Shown: one piece after another, positions 24,701-39,394 of the stretch
Position numbering within the stretch: position 1 is the first letter of the stretch
How the letters are laid out: the number at the start of each line of letters is the position of its first letter
Assembly (NCBI GenBank): GCA_963920635.1
Contig: OY987298.1
Coordinates: forward strand, 117,666,035 to 117,730,034
DNA from: Pseudeuparius sepicola
Lineage: Eukaryota; Arthropoda; Insecta; Coleoptera; Anthribidae
DNA length: 64,000 bases
Direction of reading: 5' to 3'
Notes under the pieces: model-generated
The model's database searches: none
What the model saw: the letters and a program-made list of their open reading frames with translations, nothing else
Told to the model about the DNA's origin: nothing
Program-made: the position numbers and the translations under genes

Positions 24701-27700
24701 CTTGTCACCTCGGCTTTGGAAAGATTCTCTCCATGGATGTTAGGAGTTTGGACCCACTGCTCATCATCGTGGCCACAAAGGAGTGTTAAGGTTGGATCTT
24801 CTTTCTTGCGCATACTCTTATTTTTTCAGGAATTAAGTGAAAGCACAACAAGAAAGTAGACCACAAAGAGAAATTGTGATTGACTCTCAAAAGAAACCCG
24901 CAGATTTTCAAAATAATTTGGCCAGCATCTTTAAGGTCTGTTATTTTTTTTGCAAAACCCAGACAGCATTTTCCAGAAAGCTTTCTACAAGAACAATACA
25001 TTGCAAAATGTATATAAGTTCACTTGTCACCTCGGCTTTGGATAGATTCTCTCCAAGAATGTTCGGAGTTCGGACCCACTGCTCAACATCGTAGCCACAA
25101 AGGAGTTCCAAGGGCCCTGTTAAGGTTGGATTTTCTTTCTTGCGCAAACTCTTATTTTTTCAGGAACTAAGTGAAGTAACAATTGAGCATGATATGTAGC
25201 ACAACAAGAAAGTAGACTACAAAGAGAAATTGTGATCGACTCTCAAAAGAAACCCGCAGATTTTCAAAATAATTCGGCCAGCATCTTTAAGGTCTGTTTT
25301 TTTTTTTTGCAAAACCTAGACAGTATTTTCCAGAAAGCTTCCTACGAGAACAATACATTGAAAAATGTATATATAAGTTCACTTGTCACCTTGGCTTTGG
25401 ATAGATTTTCCATGGATGTTTGGAGTTCGGACCCCACTGCTCATCATCGTGGCCACAAAGGAGTTTCCAGGGCCCTGTTAAAGTTGGATTTTCTTTCTTG
25501 CGCAAACTCTTATTTTTTTAGGAACTAAGTGAAGTAACAATTGAGCATGATATGTAGCACAACAAGAAAGTAGACTACAAAGAGAAATTGTGATCGACTC
25601 TCAAAAGAAACCCGCAGATTTTCAAAATAATTCGGCCAGCATCTTTAAGGTCTGTTATTTTTTTTGCAAAACCCAGACAGTATTTTCCAGAAAGCTTTCT
25701 ACAAGAACAATACATTGCAAAATGTATATAAGTTCACTTGTCACCTCGGCTTTGGATAGATTCTCTCCAAGAATGTTCGGAGTTCGGACCCACTGCTCAT
25801 CATCCCTGGACCCACTGCTCAACATCGTAGCCACAAAGGAGTTCAAAGGGCCCTGTTAAGGTTGGATTTTCTTTCTTGCGCAAACTCTTATTTTTTCAGG
25901 AACTAAGTGAAGTAACAATTGAGCATGATATGTAGCACAACAAGAAAGTAGACTACAAAGAGAAATTGTGATTGACTCTCAAAAGAAACCCACAGATTTT
26001 CAAAATAATTCGGCCAGCATCTTTAAGGTCTGTTATTTTTTTTGCAAAACCCAGACAGCATTTTCCAGAAAGCTTTCTACAAGAACAATACATTGCAAAA
26101 TGTATATAAGTTCACTTGTCACCTCAGCTTTGGATAGATTCTCTCCATGAATGTTCGGAGTTCGGACCCACTGCTCATCATCCCTGGACCCACTGCTCAT
26201 CATCGTAGCCACAAAGGAGTTCCAAGGGCCCTGTTAAGGTTGGATTTTCTTTCTTGCGCAAACTCTTATTTTTTCAGGAACTAAGTGAAGTAACAATTGA
26301 GCATGATATGTAGCACAACAAGAAAGTAGACTACAAAGAGAAATTGTGATCGACTCTCAAAAGAAACCCGCAGATTTTCAAAATAATTCGGCCAGCATCT
26401 TGAAGGTCTGTTATTTTTTTGCAAAACCCAGACAGTATTTTCCAGAAAGCTTCCTACAAGAACAATACATTGCAAAATGTATATAAGTTCACTTGTCATC
26501 TCGGCTTTGGATAGATTCTCTCCAAGAATGTTCGGAGTTCGGACCCACTGCTCATCATCCCTGGACCCACTGCTCATCATCCCTGGACCCACTGCTCAAC
26601 ATCGTAGCCACAAAGGAGTTCCAAGGGCCCTGTTAAGGTTGGATTTTCTTTCTTGCGCAAACTCTTATTTTTTCAGGAACTAAGTGAAGTAACAATTGAG
26701 CATGATATGTAGCACAACAAGAAAGTAGACTACAAAGAGAAATTGTGATCGACTCTCAAAAGAAACCCGCAGATTTTCAAAATAATTCGGCCAGCATCTT
26801 GATGGTCTGTTATTTTTTTGCAAAACCCAGACAGTATTTTCCAGAAAGCTTCCTACAAGAACAATACATTGCAAAATGTATATAAGTTCACTTGTCATCT
26901 CGGCTTTGGATAGATTCTCTCCAAGAATGTTCGGAGTTCGGACCCAATGCTCATCATCCCTGGACCCACTGCTCATCATCCCTGCACCCACTGCTCATCA
27001 TCGTAGCCACAAAGGAGTTCCAAGGGCCCTGTTAAGGTTGGATTTTCTTTCTTGCGCAAACTCTTATTTTTTCAGGAACTAAGTGAAGTAACAATTGAGC
27101 ATGATATGTAGCACAACAAGAAAGTAGACTACAAAGAGAAATTGTGATCGACTCTCAAAAGAAACCCGCAGATTTTCAAAATAATTCGGCCAGCATCTTG
27201 AAGGTCTGTTATTTTTTTGCAAAACCCAGACAGTATTTTCCAGAAAGCTTCCTACAAGAACAATACATTGCAAAATGTATATAAGTTCACTTGTCACCTC
27301 GGCTTTGGATAGATTCTCTCCAAGAATGTTCGGAGTTCGGACCCACTGCTCATCATCCCTGGACCCACTGCTCATCATCCCTGGACCCACTGCTCATCAT
27401 CGTAGCCACAAAGGAGTTCCAAGGGCCCTGTTAAGGTTGGATTTTCTTTCTTGCGCAAACTCTTATTTTTTCAGGAACTAAGTGAAGTAACAATTGAGCA
27501 TGATATGTAGCACAACAAGAAAGTAGGCTACAAAGAGAAATTGTGATCGACTCTCAAAAGAAACCCGCAGATTTTCAAAATAATTCGGCCAGCATCTTGA
27601 AGGTCTGTTATTTTTTTGCAAAACCCAGACAGTATTTTCCAGAAAGCTTCCTACAAGAACAATACATTGCAAAATGTATATAAGTTCACTTGTCATCTCG

Positions 27701-30700
27701 GCTTTGGATAGATTCTCTCCATGAATGTTCGGAGTTGGGACCCACTGCTCATCATCCCTGGACCCACTGCTCATCATCCCTGGACCCACTGCTCATCATC
27801 GTAGCCACAAAGGAGTGTTAAGGTTGGATCTTCTTTCTTGCGCATACTCTTATTTTTTCAGGAATTAAGTGAAAGCGCAACAAGAAAGTAGACCACAAAG
27901 AGAAATTGTGATTGACTCTCAAAAGAAACCCGCAGATTTTCAAAATAATTCGGCCAGCATCTTTAAGGTCTGTTATTTTTTTTTGCAAAACCTAGACAGT
28001 ATTTTCCAGAAAACTTCCTACAAGAACAATAAATTGCAAAATGTATACAAGTTCACTTGTTACCTCGGCTTTGGAAAGATTCTCTCCATGGATGTTAGGA
28101 GTTTGGACCCACTGCTCATCATCGTGGCCACAAAGGAGTGTTAAGGTTGGATCTTCTTTCTTGCGCATACTCTTATTTTTTCAGGAATTAAGTGAAAGCA
28201 CAACAAGAAAGTAGACCACAAAGAGAAATTGTGATCGACTCTCAAAAGAAACCCGCAGATTTTCAAAATAATTCGGCCAGCATCTTTAAGGTCTGTTATT
28301 TTTTTGCAAAACCTAGACAGTATTTTCCAGAAAGCTTCCTACAAGAACAATACATTGCAAAATGTATATAAGTTCACTTGTCACCTCGGCTCATCATCCC
28401 TGGACCCACTGCTCATCATCGTAGCCACAAAGGAGTTCCAAGGGCCCTGGTAAGGTTGGATTTTCTTTCTTGCGCAAACTCTTATTTTTTCAGGAATTAA
28501 GTGAAGTAACAATTTAGCATGATATGTAGCACAACAAGAAAGTAGACTACAAAGAGAAATTGTGATCGACTCTCAAAAGAAACCCGCAGATTTTCAAAAT
28601 AATTTGGTCGGCATCTTTAAGGTCTGTTTTTTTTTTGCAAAACCTAGACAGTATTTTCCAGAAAACTTCCTACAAGAACAATACATTGCAAAATGTATAC
28701 AAGTTCACTTGTCACCTCGGCTTTGGAAAGATTCTCTCCATGGATGTTAGGAGTTTGGACCCACTGCTCATCATCGTGGCCACAAAGGAGTGTTAAGGTT
28801 GGATCTTCTTTCTTGCGCATACTCTTATTTTTTCAGGAATTAAGTGAAAGCACAACAAGAAAGTAGACCACAAAGAGAAATTGTGATCGACTCTCAAAAG
28901 AAACCCGCAGATTTTCAAAATAATTCGGCCAGCATCTTTAAGGTCTGTTATTTTTTTGCAAAACCTAGACAGTATTTTCCAGAAAGCTTCCTACAAGAAC
29001 AATACATTGCAAAATGTATATAAGTTCACTTGTCACCTCGGCTCATCATCCCTGGACCCACTGCTCATCATCGTAGCCACAAAGGAGTTCCAAGGGCCCT
29101 GTTAAGGTTGGATTTTCTTTCTTGCGCAAGCTCTTATTTTTTCAGGAATTAAGTGAAGTAACAATTTAGCATGATATGTAGCACAACAAGAAAGTAGACT
29201 ACAAAGAGAAATTGTGATAGACTCTCAAAAGAAACCCGCAGATTTTCAAAATAATTCGGCCGGCATCTTTAAGGTCTGTTATTTTTTTTTTGCAAAACCT
29301 AGACAGTATTTTCCAGAAAACTTCCTACAAGAACAATACATTGCAAAATGTATACAAGTTCACTTGTCACCTCGGCTTTGGAAAGATTCTCTCCATGGAT
29401 GTTAGGAGTTTGGACCCACTGCTCATCATCGTGGCCACAAAGGAGTGTTAAGGTTGGATCTTCTTTCTTGCGCATACTCTTATTTTTTCAGGAATTAAGT
29501 GAAAGCACAACAAGAAAGTAGACCACAAAGAGAAATTGTGATTGACTCTCAAAAGAAACCCGCAGATTTTCAAAATAATTCGGCCAGTATCTTTAAGGTC
29601 TGTAATTTTTTTTTTGCAAAACCCAGACAGTATTTTCCAGAAAGCTTCCTACAGGAACAATACATTGCAAAATGTTTATAAGTTCACTTGTCACCTCGGC
29701 TTTGGATAGATTCTCTCCATGAATGTTCGGAGTTCGGACCCTCTGCTCATCATCCCTGGACCCACTGCTCATCATCGTAGCCACAAAGGAGTTCCAAGGG
29801 CCCTGTTAAGGTTTTATTTTCTTTCTTGCGCAAAGTCTTATTTTTCCAGGAATTAAGTGAATTAACAATAATTGAGCATGATATGTAGCACAACAAGAAA
29901 GTAGACTACAAAGAAAAATTGTGATCGACTCGCAAAAGAAACCCGCAGATTTTCAAAATAATTCGGCCAGCATCTTTAAGGTTGTTATTTTTTTTGCAAA
30001 ACCTAGACAGTATTTTCCAGAAAGCTTCCTACGAGAACAATACATTGCAAAATGTATATAAGTTCACTTGTCACCTCAGCTTTGGATAGATTCTCTCCAT
30101 GAATGTTCGGAGTTCGGACCTACTGCTCATCATCCCTGGACCCACTGCTCATCATCGTAGCCACAAAGGAGTTCCAAGGGCCCTGTTAAGGTTGGATTTT
30201 CTTTCTTGCGCAAACTCTTATTTTTTCAGGAACTAAGTGAAGTAACAATTGAGCATGATATGTAGCACAACAAGAAAGTAGACTACAAAGAGAAATTGTG
30301 ATCGACTCTCAAAAGAAACCCGCAGATTTTCAAAATAATTCGGCCAGCATCTTTAAGGTCTGTTATTTTTTTGCAAAACCTAGACAGTATTTTCCAGAAA
30401 GCTTCCTACAAGAACAATACATTGCAAAATGTATATAAGTTCACTTGTCACCTCGGCTCATCATCCCTGGATCCACTGCTCTTCATCGTAGCCACAAAGG
30501 AGTTCCAAGGGCCCTGTTAAGGTTGGATTTTCTTTCTTGCGCAAAGTCTTATTTTTCCAGGAATTAAGTGAATTAACAATAATTGAGCATGATATGTAGC
30601 ACAACAAGAAAGTAGACTACAAAGAAAAATTGTGATCGACTCTCAAAAGAAACCCGCAGATTTTCAAAATAATTCGGCCAGCATCTTTAAGGTTGTTATT

Positions 30701-32459
30701 TTTTTGCAAAACCTAGACAGTATTTTCCAGAAAGCTTCCTACGAGAACAATACATTGCAAAATGTATATAAGTTCACTTGTCACCTCAGCTTTGGATAGA
30801 TTCTCTCCATGAATGTTCGGAGTTCGGACCTACTGCTCATCATCCCTGGACCCGCTCATCATCGTAGCCACAAAGGAGTTCCAAGGGCCCTGTTAAGGTT
30901 AGATTTTCTTTCTTGCGCAAACTCTTATTTTTTCAGGAACTAAGTGAAGTAACAATTGAGCATGATATGTAGCACAACAAGAAAGTAGACTACAAAGAGA
31001 AATTGTGATCGACTCTCAAAAGAAACCCGCAGATTTTCAAAATAATTCGGCCAGCATCTTTAAGGTCTGTTTTTTTTTTGCAAAACCTAGACAGTATTTT
31101 CCAGAAAGCTTCCTACGAGAACAATACATTGAAAAATGTATATAAGTTCACTTGTCACCTCGGCTTTGGAAAGATTCTCTCCATGGATGTTAGGAGTTTG
31201 GACCCACTGCTCATCATCGTGGCCACAAAGGAGTGTTAAGGTTGGATCTTCTTTCTTGCGCATACTCTTATTTTTTCAGGAATTAAGTGAAAGCACAACA
31301 AGAAAGTAGACCACAAAGAGAAATTGTGATCGACTCTCAAAAGAAACCCGCAGATTTTCAAAATAATTCGGCCAGCATCTTTAAGGTCTGTTATTTTTTT
31401 GCAAAACCTAGACAGTATTTTCCAGAAAGCTTCCTACAAGAACAATACATTGCAAAATGTATATAAGTTCACTTGTCACCTCGGCTCATCATCCCTGGAC
31501 CCACTGCTCATCATCGTAGCCACAAAGGAGTTCCAAGGGCCCTGTTAAGGTTGGATTTTCTTTCTTGCGCAAGCTCTTATTTTTTCAGGAACTAAGTGAA
31601 GTAACAATTGAGCATGATATGTAGCACAACAAGAAAGTAGACTACAAAGAGAAATTGTGATTGACTCTCAAAAGAACCCTGCAGATTTTCAAAATAATTC
31701 AGCCGGCATCTTTAAGGTCTGTTTTTTTTTGCAAAACCTAGACAGTATTTTCCAGAAAACTTCCTACAAGAACATTGCAAAATGTATACAAGTTCACTTG
31801 TCACCTCGGCTTTGGAAAGATTCTCTCCATGGATGTTAGGAGTTTGGACCCACTGCTCATCATCGTGGCCACAAAGGAGTGTTAAGGTTGGATCTTCTTT
31901 CTTGCGCATACTCTTATTTTTTCAGGAATTAAGTGAAAGCGCAACAAGAAAGTAGACCACAAAGAGAAATTGTGATTGACTCTCAAAAGAAACCCGCAGA
32001 TTTTCAAAATAATTCGGCTAGTATCTTTAAGGTCTGTAATTTTTTTTTTGCAAAACCCAGACAGTATTTTCCAGAAAGCTTCCTACAAGAACAATACATT
32101 GCAAAATGTTTATAAGTTCACTTGTCACCTCGGCTTTGGATAGATTCTCTCCATGAATGTTCGGAGTTCGGACCCTCTGCTCATCATCCCTGGACCCACT
32201 GCTCATCATCGTAGCCACAAAGGAGTTTCCAGCGCCCTGTTAAGGTTGGATTTTCTTTTTTTGCGCAAACTCTTATTTTTCCAGGAATAAATTTACAATT
32301 GCGCATGATATGGAGTGATATGTACCACAAGACAGTAGACTGCAAAGGGAAATTGTGATTGACTCTCAAAAGAAACCCGCAGATTTTCAAAATAATTCGG
32401 CCAGCATCTTTAAGGTCTGTTATTTTTTTTTTTTGCAAAACCTAGACAGTATTTTTCAG
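21753..32459 (+). repeat. Tandem array 1: about 30 units of 315-400 bp, exon-like
   Basis: Each unit runs, in order: TTATTTTTTCAG; a 100-140 bp exon-like block ending ATCTTTAAG|GTCTGTTA; a T tract; GCAAAACC; ACAGTATTTTCCAG; ACATTGCAAAATGTATA; TTCACTTGTCACC; 0-4 copies of a 22-bp subrepeat GGACCCACTGCTCATC...; GCCACAAAGGAG; and AAGGTTGGAT. At least three subfamilies differ in the exon-like block (GAACTAAGTGAAGTAAC, GAATTAAGTGAAAGC, GAATAAATTGACAATTGC). Four consecutive units (from 26281) repeat at exactly 399 bp. In 28140-31900 subfamilies alternate, suggesting a two-unit higher-order repeat. Every block read in phase 0 from the CAG meets a stop within about 12 codons, so these are not working coding exons. 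Confidence 0.85.
23879..23964 (+). repeat. 22-bp subrepeat, four copies
   Basis: GGACCCACTGCTCATCATCC (plus CT) is repeated in tandem, the last copy altered to GTACCC. Copy number of this subrepeat differs between units and accounts for much of the unit length variation. Confidence 0.75.
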
Positions 32460-35400
32460 GTGTGGACGAGGAATGTAGTTTAGAATGGAGAAAGACACCA
32501 AAGGGCGACAACATGGTACAGCATTGCATAGAGGCAGTGCGAAGAGGACGACTTAGCATGGAGGAAGCGTCTCAAGGGCAAATGGCCATGGCATATGGAA
32601 AAGGACAGCATCTCATAGAGGAATGCTGAGAGCAACATGATGGAAGCTGATTTTTCAGGTGGATGGCAAGACAACGGCGGGAAGATGGTGTGGCCACATG
32701 ATAGAGGTGACAACAGAGTAAAGACTGAAATCACTGGACGAGGGCGTTGTGTTGGGAGGTACACGGCTGAGCAACATGGATGATATGACGCTGGCATGAA
32801 GATAACCACCAAATAGATGAAGAGGAGGCGGCAAGAAAGCAACGCAATGGAAGGTAATCTTTTCAGGTATGGATGAAGCGAGCGGCTTGGGACGGATTAA
32901 GACAACGTAGAACTGCAAAGGGGAAGGCGACAACAAAATGAAGTTGACGACCAAACGGGTGAGAAAGACAGCGTGGCATGATGCGTCAGAATGAAGAGAG
33001 TGACTTGGCATGGAGGAAGCCTGTGGAGTGCCACAAGGGCAAATAACCATGGCAGATGGAGGCACACAATGGGGCCACATGGTGAAAAATGAAGACGACA
33101 GCATGATCAATCGACCAAGAAGACACACCAGATGGAGGAAAATGGCATGGCTACATTTTGGAGGTGACAAAGGCGTGAAGATAAATGGGCAAAGTTGAGG
33201 GGACACGGTGGGGCGACATGTTTGGTATGAAGACAGCACTAGCCACCAAATGGATGAAGAGGACTGCATGCCTTAGAGGAAGACAGTGGGGTGACACAAT
33301 GGAAGGTGATTTTTTCTGATGGATGGAGTTGATGACAGGATGAATATGGAGGTTGTTAAATGGACAAAGAGGATGCATCAGGCGATCACAGGATGAAGAG
33401 ATGCCAAACTGATGACAGCCGCAAAATGTATGAAGAGAATGCTGTAGCATGGAAGAAGATATTACGGGAACACGGCAAATGGAAGATAGCAATGACAACA
33501 GGATGAAGATGGCGACCAAATGGATGAAGAGGACGATGATGGAGAAGTAGAGGACACATCAGATGGAGGCCACATGATGGAAGCGACAAAGAGATGAATA
33601 TGGAAATCAAATATAGTTAAAGAGGACATATTGGGGGACTTGGGGGATGATTTATATGAAGACTGCATAAATATAGCTTTCAAATAAATGAAGAGAGCGG
33701 GTCAACACAATGGAAGGCGGACTTTACAGATGGTCGTTGGCGAAGATTTGGACCAAATGGAGGAAGAGGAATATGGCGGGGGACAGGATGAAGACTGTTA
33801 CCCAACTTGTAATAATAGTGGGGTAACACAATATACAGGAGTCATTTCTGTTGGTCAGTTGTGAAGGCTAAATGAAGATGTGGACCAAATAGATGAAGAG
33901 ACCACATCAAATGTATGAAGACAGGATGAAGATGGCAACCAAATGGACAAACAGGGCAGCATCACATGGAGGTAATGCCAGGATAAAGAGGACGACGTTG
34001 CCGGAGTACCACGGGAGCAAACAACTATGGCCAATGGAAGAGGAGGCAGCATTGAATGCAGTAGTGCAACATGATGGAAAGGTGTCCTTTTCAGATGCAC
34101 GGTGACGACAACGGGATGAAGATGACAATCAAAGTGATGAAGAAGACATATCGGATGGAGGCCACATGATGAATGTGACATCAAGATGAATATGGAAATC
34201 AAGTAGATGAAAAGGGCGCATTGGGGAACATGGCGAGGTGACTTGATTGACGGCCACCAAATGGATGAAGAGACTTTTATAACATGGAGGAAGATAATGT
34301 GGCAACACAATAAATTGAATTAAAAAAAACAGCAGGGGCCAAATGGGAAAAGGCGACAACAGGATGAAGGTGACAGCCACCAAATGGATGAATTTGAAGG
34401 TATGGCATGGAGGAAGATAGTGACAACACATTGAAAGATGATCTTTTCAGATGTGGATGAAGAAAGTGGCTTGGAATGGAGGAAGGCACCGGAGGCGAGG
34501 GGACAACAGGATGAAAGTAGCGACCTATTGAGTAAAGAGGACAGCATGTAAAGGACACAGCTGCAGGATGGAGAGGGCCAGTAACCATGGCAGATGGAAT
34601 AGGACAGCATTGCATGGAGGAAAGCTGAAAGCACATGATGGTAGGTGATTTCTCAGATGGAAGATGAAGATGTAGGTGACAACACGTTGACATTGACGTC
34701 CTGTTGGGGGTACACGGGGGCGACACAAGTGACATGACGATGATGTAACGATAGCCACTACATGGATAAAGATGAGGGCCAAAGGCAAAGGCGACAGAAG
34801 GATGAAGGTGGCAACCAAATGAGCAAAGATGACAGCATGACGTGGAAACAACAGTAGGATAAAGAGGACAAATTGACTTGTACAAAGTCGTTGGAGCATG
34901 GTAGATGGAAGAGGACAACATCACATGTAGGAAGGCAGTGGGGTGGAAGGTGACCTTTCCAGATGGATGGTGAAGACGACGCGATGAAGATGGAGATGAA
35001 ATGGATGAAGATGACACATTGGGGGACACTGTGGGAGACATGACTGATATGAAGATGACATGAAGCACGAAATGGACGAAGAGAGCAGTCAATGCAATTG
35101 GAAGTGGTCTCTTTGGATAGTCAAAGGCAGAGCTGTTGACCAAATGGACGAAGAGGACACATATGGAGAAAGATATCAGGGTACGGGATGAAGACGACCG
35201 CCAAATGGATAAATTGGAAGGTATGGGCAGGGGGGAAGATAAGTGTGGCAACACAATGAAATATAATATTTTCAGGTGTGGACGAAGAATGTAGTTTGGA
35301 ATGGAGGAAGATACCAAAGGGCAACAACAGGAGGAAGGTGGCGACCACATGGGACAGCATTGCATGGAGGCAGTGACATTGTGAAGAGGACGACTTGGCA

Positions 35401-37918
35401 TGGATAAAGACAAAGCGTCTCAAGGGCAAATAGCCATGTTAGATGGAAGAGGACAGCATCACATGGAGGAAACCTGAGGGGAAAATGATGGAAGGTGATT
35501 TTTCAGATAGATGGCAAGACAACGGGAGAAGATGGGGTGGCCACATGATGGAGGTGACTACGGGGAGAAGACTGAAATCAGTGGACGAGGGCGTTGTGTT
35601 GGGAGAGACACGGCTTAGCAACATGGGTGATATAACGCTGGCATACATAACCACCAAATAGATGAAGAGGAGGCGGCAAGAAAGCAACGCAATGGAAGGT
35701 AATCTTTTCAGATATGAATGATGCGAGCAGCTTGGGACGGAGGAAGACAATGGGGAAGGCGACAACAGAATGAAGTTGGCGACCAAATGGGTGAAGAAGA
35801 CAGCGTGAAATGATGCAACGTCAGAATGAAGAGGTTGACTTGAAATGGAGGAAGCCAGTGGATTGCCACAAGGGCAAATGACCATGGCAGATGGAGGAAC
35901 ACAATGCACGTGGTTGAGTGTGAAGAAGACAGGGTGAAGATGGAGATCAAATCGAGCAAGAAAACACATCAGATGGAGGAAAATGACATGGCTACATGAT
36001 GGAGGTGACAAAGAACGAAGTTGAGACACGGTGGAGCGACATGATTGGTATCATTACAGCACCAGCTACCAAATGCATGAAGAGGACTGCATGGCGTAGA
36101 GAAAGACAGTGGGACAACATAATGGAAGAATGAAGAGGACGACAATGGCGGAGTACCACAAGAGCAAACAACTAGGGCATATGGAAGACAGCATTGCATG
36201 GAGGAATGCAGTAGCGCAACATGATGGAAAGATGACCTTTTCAGATGCATGGTGAATATGGTGGAAGTGACAACAAGATGAATATGGAGATCAAATAGAC
36301 GAAGAGGGCGCATTAGGGAGAGTTGATATGATTGACGGCCTCCAAATGGATGAAGAGACTTTTATAACTTTCAGGAAGATAATGTGGCAATTGAATAAAA
36401 CAGCATAAAATAACAATGGCAGATGGAAGGGGGCAGCATAGTATGGATGAAGACAGCGGCGCAACATGATGGAGGTGATAACCGGGTTAATATGGAGATC
36501 AATGGATAAAGAGGACGCATTGGGAGAACATGGTGATGTGACGTGATTGATATGACGGCATGAAGATGGGCACCAAATGGATGAATTTGAAGGTATGGCA
36601 TGGAGGAAGATAGTGACGACACATTATTGAAAGATTATCTTTTCAGATGTGGATGAAGAAAGTGGCTTGGAATGGAGGAAGACACTACTCACAAGGGCGA
36701 CGGCAATAACAAGATAAACGTGATGACCAAATGGATCAAGATGATAGCAAGGGACAACATGACAGCTGAGAACAACATATTGGAAGGTGATTTTTAAGAT
36801 GGATTATTAAGACAACATGGGAAGGAGACATGGCCACATGATAGAGGTGACAACAGGATGAAGACAGACCATTGGATGGAGGAAGAGGATGTAGGGCCAT
36901 AAGGGCGAAGATGAGTGTCATGGAGGCAACAGCAGAACAAAGAGGGCGACCTAGCATGTAGAAAGATGACCACAAGAGCAAATAACTATGCCAGATTGAG
37001 AAAGGCATGGTGGCAAGATCTTTTCAGATGATGGACGAAGTTAGGAGGCATGGCAGGGCGACACGATTGGTATGATGACAGCACTAGCCACCAAATGGAT
37101 GAAGAGGACTGCATGGTATAGAGGAAGATAGTGGGGCAACACGATGGATGAAGGTGATGAGGGGATGTAGATGGAGATCAAATTGACAAAGAGGACGCAT
37201 AAGATGAGGAAAGTGAAAATGGGGATCAGTTGGATGAAGAGGACACACCAGGTGGCGGAGAGCGGCCTTTTGAGTTCGTGAGTGTCGAAGGCTGAAGAGA
37301 TTTTTATAACATGGAGGAAGATAGTTTTGTGCAACAGGATGAAGGTGCCCAAATGTGCGAAGAGGACAGCATGACATAGGTGCACCGGCAAAATGAAGAA
37401 GCAGACTTGGTGTGTATGAAGGTGGTGGAACATCGCAAGGGAAAATAACCATGGCAGATGGAAGGGGACAGTGTCGCGTGTGATTGATATGATGGCATGA
37501 AGATAGGCACCAAATGGATGAAGAGGAAGGCGGTATTTTCAGATGGTCAGTGGCAAAGTTGGAGGAACAGGACGCATATGGAGGATTATGGCGTGGAATA
37601 GAATGAAGACCGCCACCAAAATGGATGAATTTGAAGGTCTTGCATGGAGGAAGATAGTGACAACATATTGAAAGACAATCTTTTCAGATGTGTATGAAGA
37701 AAGTGGCTTGGAATGGAGGAAGGCACCGGAAGCGAAGATGAAGAGGACAGCATGTCAAGGACACAGCTGCAGGATGGAGAGGACGACAACTGCCAAGGCA
37801 TGGAGGACAACGTCGTGTAGATTAAGCCAGAGGCGCAACATGGTGGAAGGTGAATTTTCAAGTGGATTGTGGAAACGACGGGATTAAGATAGTGACGACA
37901 CATTGAAAGATGATCTTT

Positions 37919-38320
37919 TCAGACGTGGAGAGAGTGGCTTGGAATGGAGGAAGACACCGCAGGAAAAGGATGAATGTGAAAACCAAATGGGTCAAGAGTA
38001 GGACAGCATGGCATGGACGCAGCTGCAGGATGGAAATGACAAGTGCCAAGGCATGGGAGATAACACCGGAGCACCACAAGGGCTGATAACCATGGCAGAT
38101 GCAAGATAACAGCATAGAAGGTGGCTTGGAATGGAGGAAGACACCGGGGGCAAAGGATGAATGTGGCAACCAAATGGGTCAAGAGCAGGACAGCATGGCA
38201 TGGACGCAGCTGCAGGATGGAAATGACGACAAGTGCCAAGGCATGGGAGATGACACCGGAGCACCACAAGGGCTGATAATCATGGCAGATGCAAGAGAAC
38301 AGCATGGAAGGTAATCTTTT
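37919..38320 (+). repeat. Local tandem duplication in array 2 (about 187 bp)
   Basis: The segment starting GTGGCTTGGAATGGAGGAAG and ending near CATGGCAGATGCAAGA occurs at about 37930 and again at about 38120 with few differences. Confidence 0.7.
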
Positions 38321-39394
38321 CAGGTATGGATGATGCGAGCAGCTTGGGACGGAGGAAGACAACATAGGGCAACAATGGGCGACAACAGAAAGAAGTTGGC
38401 GACCAAATGGGTGAAGAAGACAGCGTGACATGATGCAACGTCAGAATAAAGAGGGTGACTTGAAATGGAGGAAGCTATTAGATTACAAGGGCAAATGAAG
38501 ATGGAGATTAAATCTAGCAAGAAAACACATCAGATGGAGGAAAATGGCATGACTACATGATGGAGGAGACAAAGGCATGAAGATGGAGATCAATGGACGA
38601 AGTTGAGGGGACACGGAGCGACATGATCGGTATGATGACAACACCAGCTACCAAATGGATGAAGAGGACTGCATGGCATAGAGAAAGACAGTGGGACAAC
38701 ATAATGGAAGAATGAAGAGGATGACAATGGCGGAGTACCACAAGAGCAAACAACTATGGCATATGGAAGACAGCATTGCATGGAGGAATGCAGTAGCGCA
38801 ACATGATGAAAAGATGACCTTTTCAGATGCATGGTGAATATGAGAATGAAGATGGAGATCAAAGAGACTTCCACATGGTGGAAGTGACAAGATGAATATG
38901 GAGATCAAATATATGAAGAGACTTTTGGAACACGGAGGAAGATAATGTGGCAACACGATAAATTGAATAAAACAGCAGAGGGCCAAACGGGCAAATACGA
39001 CAACAAGATGAAGGTGGCCAAATGGGCGAAGAGGACAGCATGATGTAGACGCACTGGCAGAATCAAATCGACAACTTGATATGTATGAAGATTGTGGAGC
39101 ATTGCAAGGGCAAATAACAATGGCGGATGGAAGGGGACAATATAGTATGGATAAAGACAGCGGCGCAACATGATGGAGGTGATAACCGGGTCAATATGGA
39201 GATCAATGGATGAAGAGGACGCATTGGGGGAACATGGCGATGTGACGTGATTGATATGACAGCATGAAGACGGTCACCAAATTGATGAAGAGGAAGGCGG
39301 TCTTTTCAGATGTTCAGGGCAGAACATGGCGGTGTGACATGGTTGATATGACAGCATGAAGACGGTCACCAAATGGATGAAGAGGAAGGCGGTC

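Noticed and set aside
22134..32438. Dozens of repeated 60-134 codon frames on both strands of array 1
   Set aside because: They recur because the units recur. They run through the T tract and other non-exon parts of the unit and do not begin or end at plausible gene signals.
21753..32459. CRISPR-like repeat array
   Set aside because: Unit length, lack of short unique spacers and the eukaryotic context exclude it.
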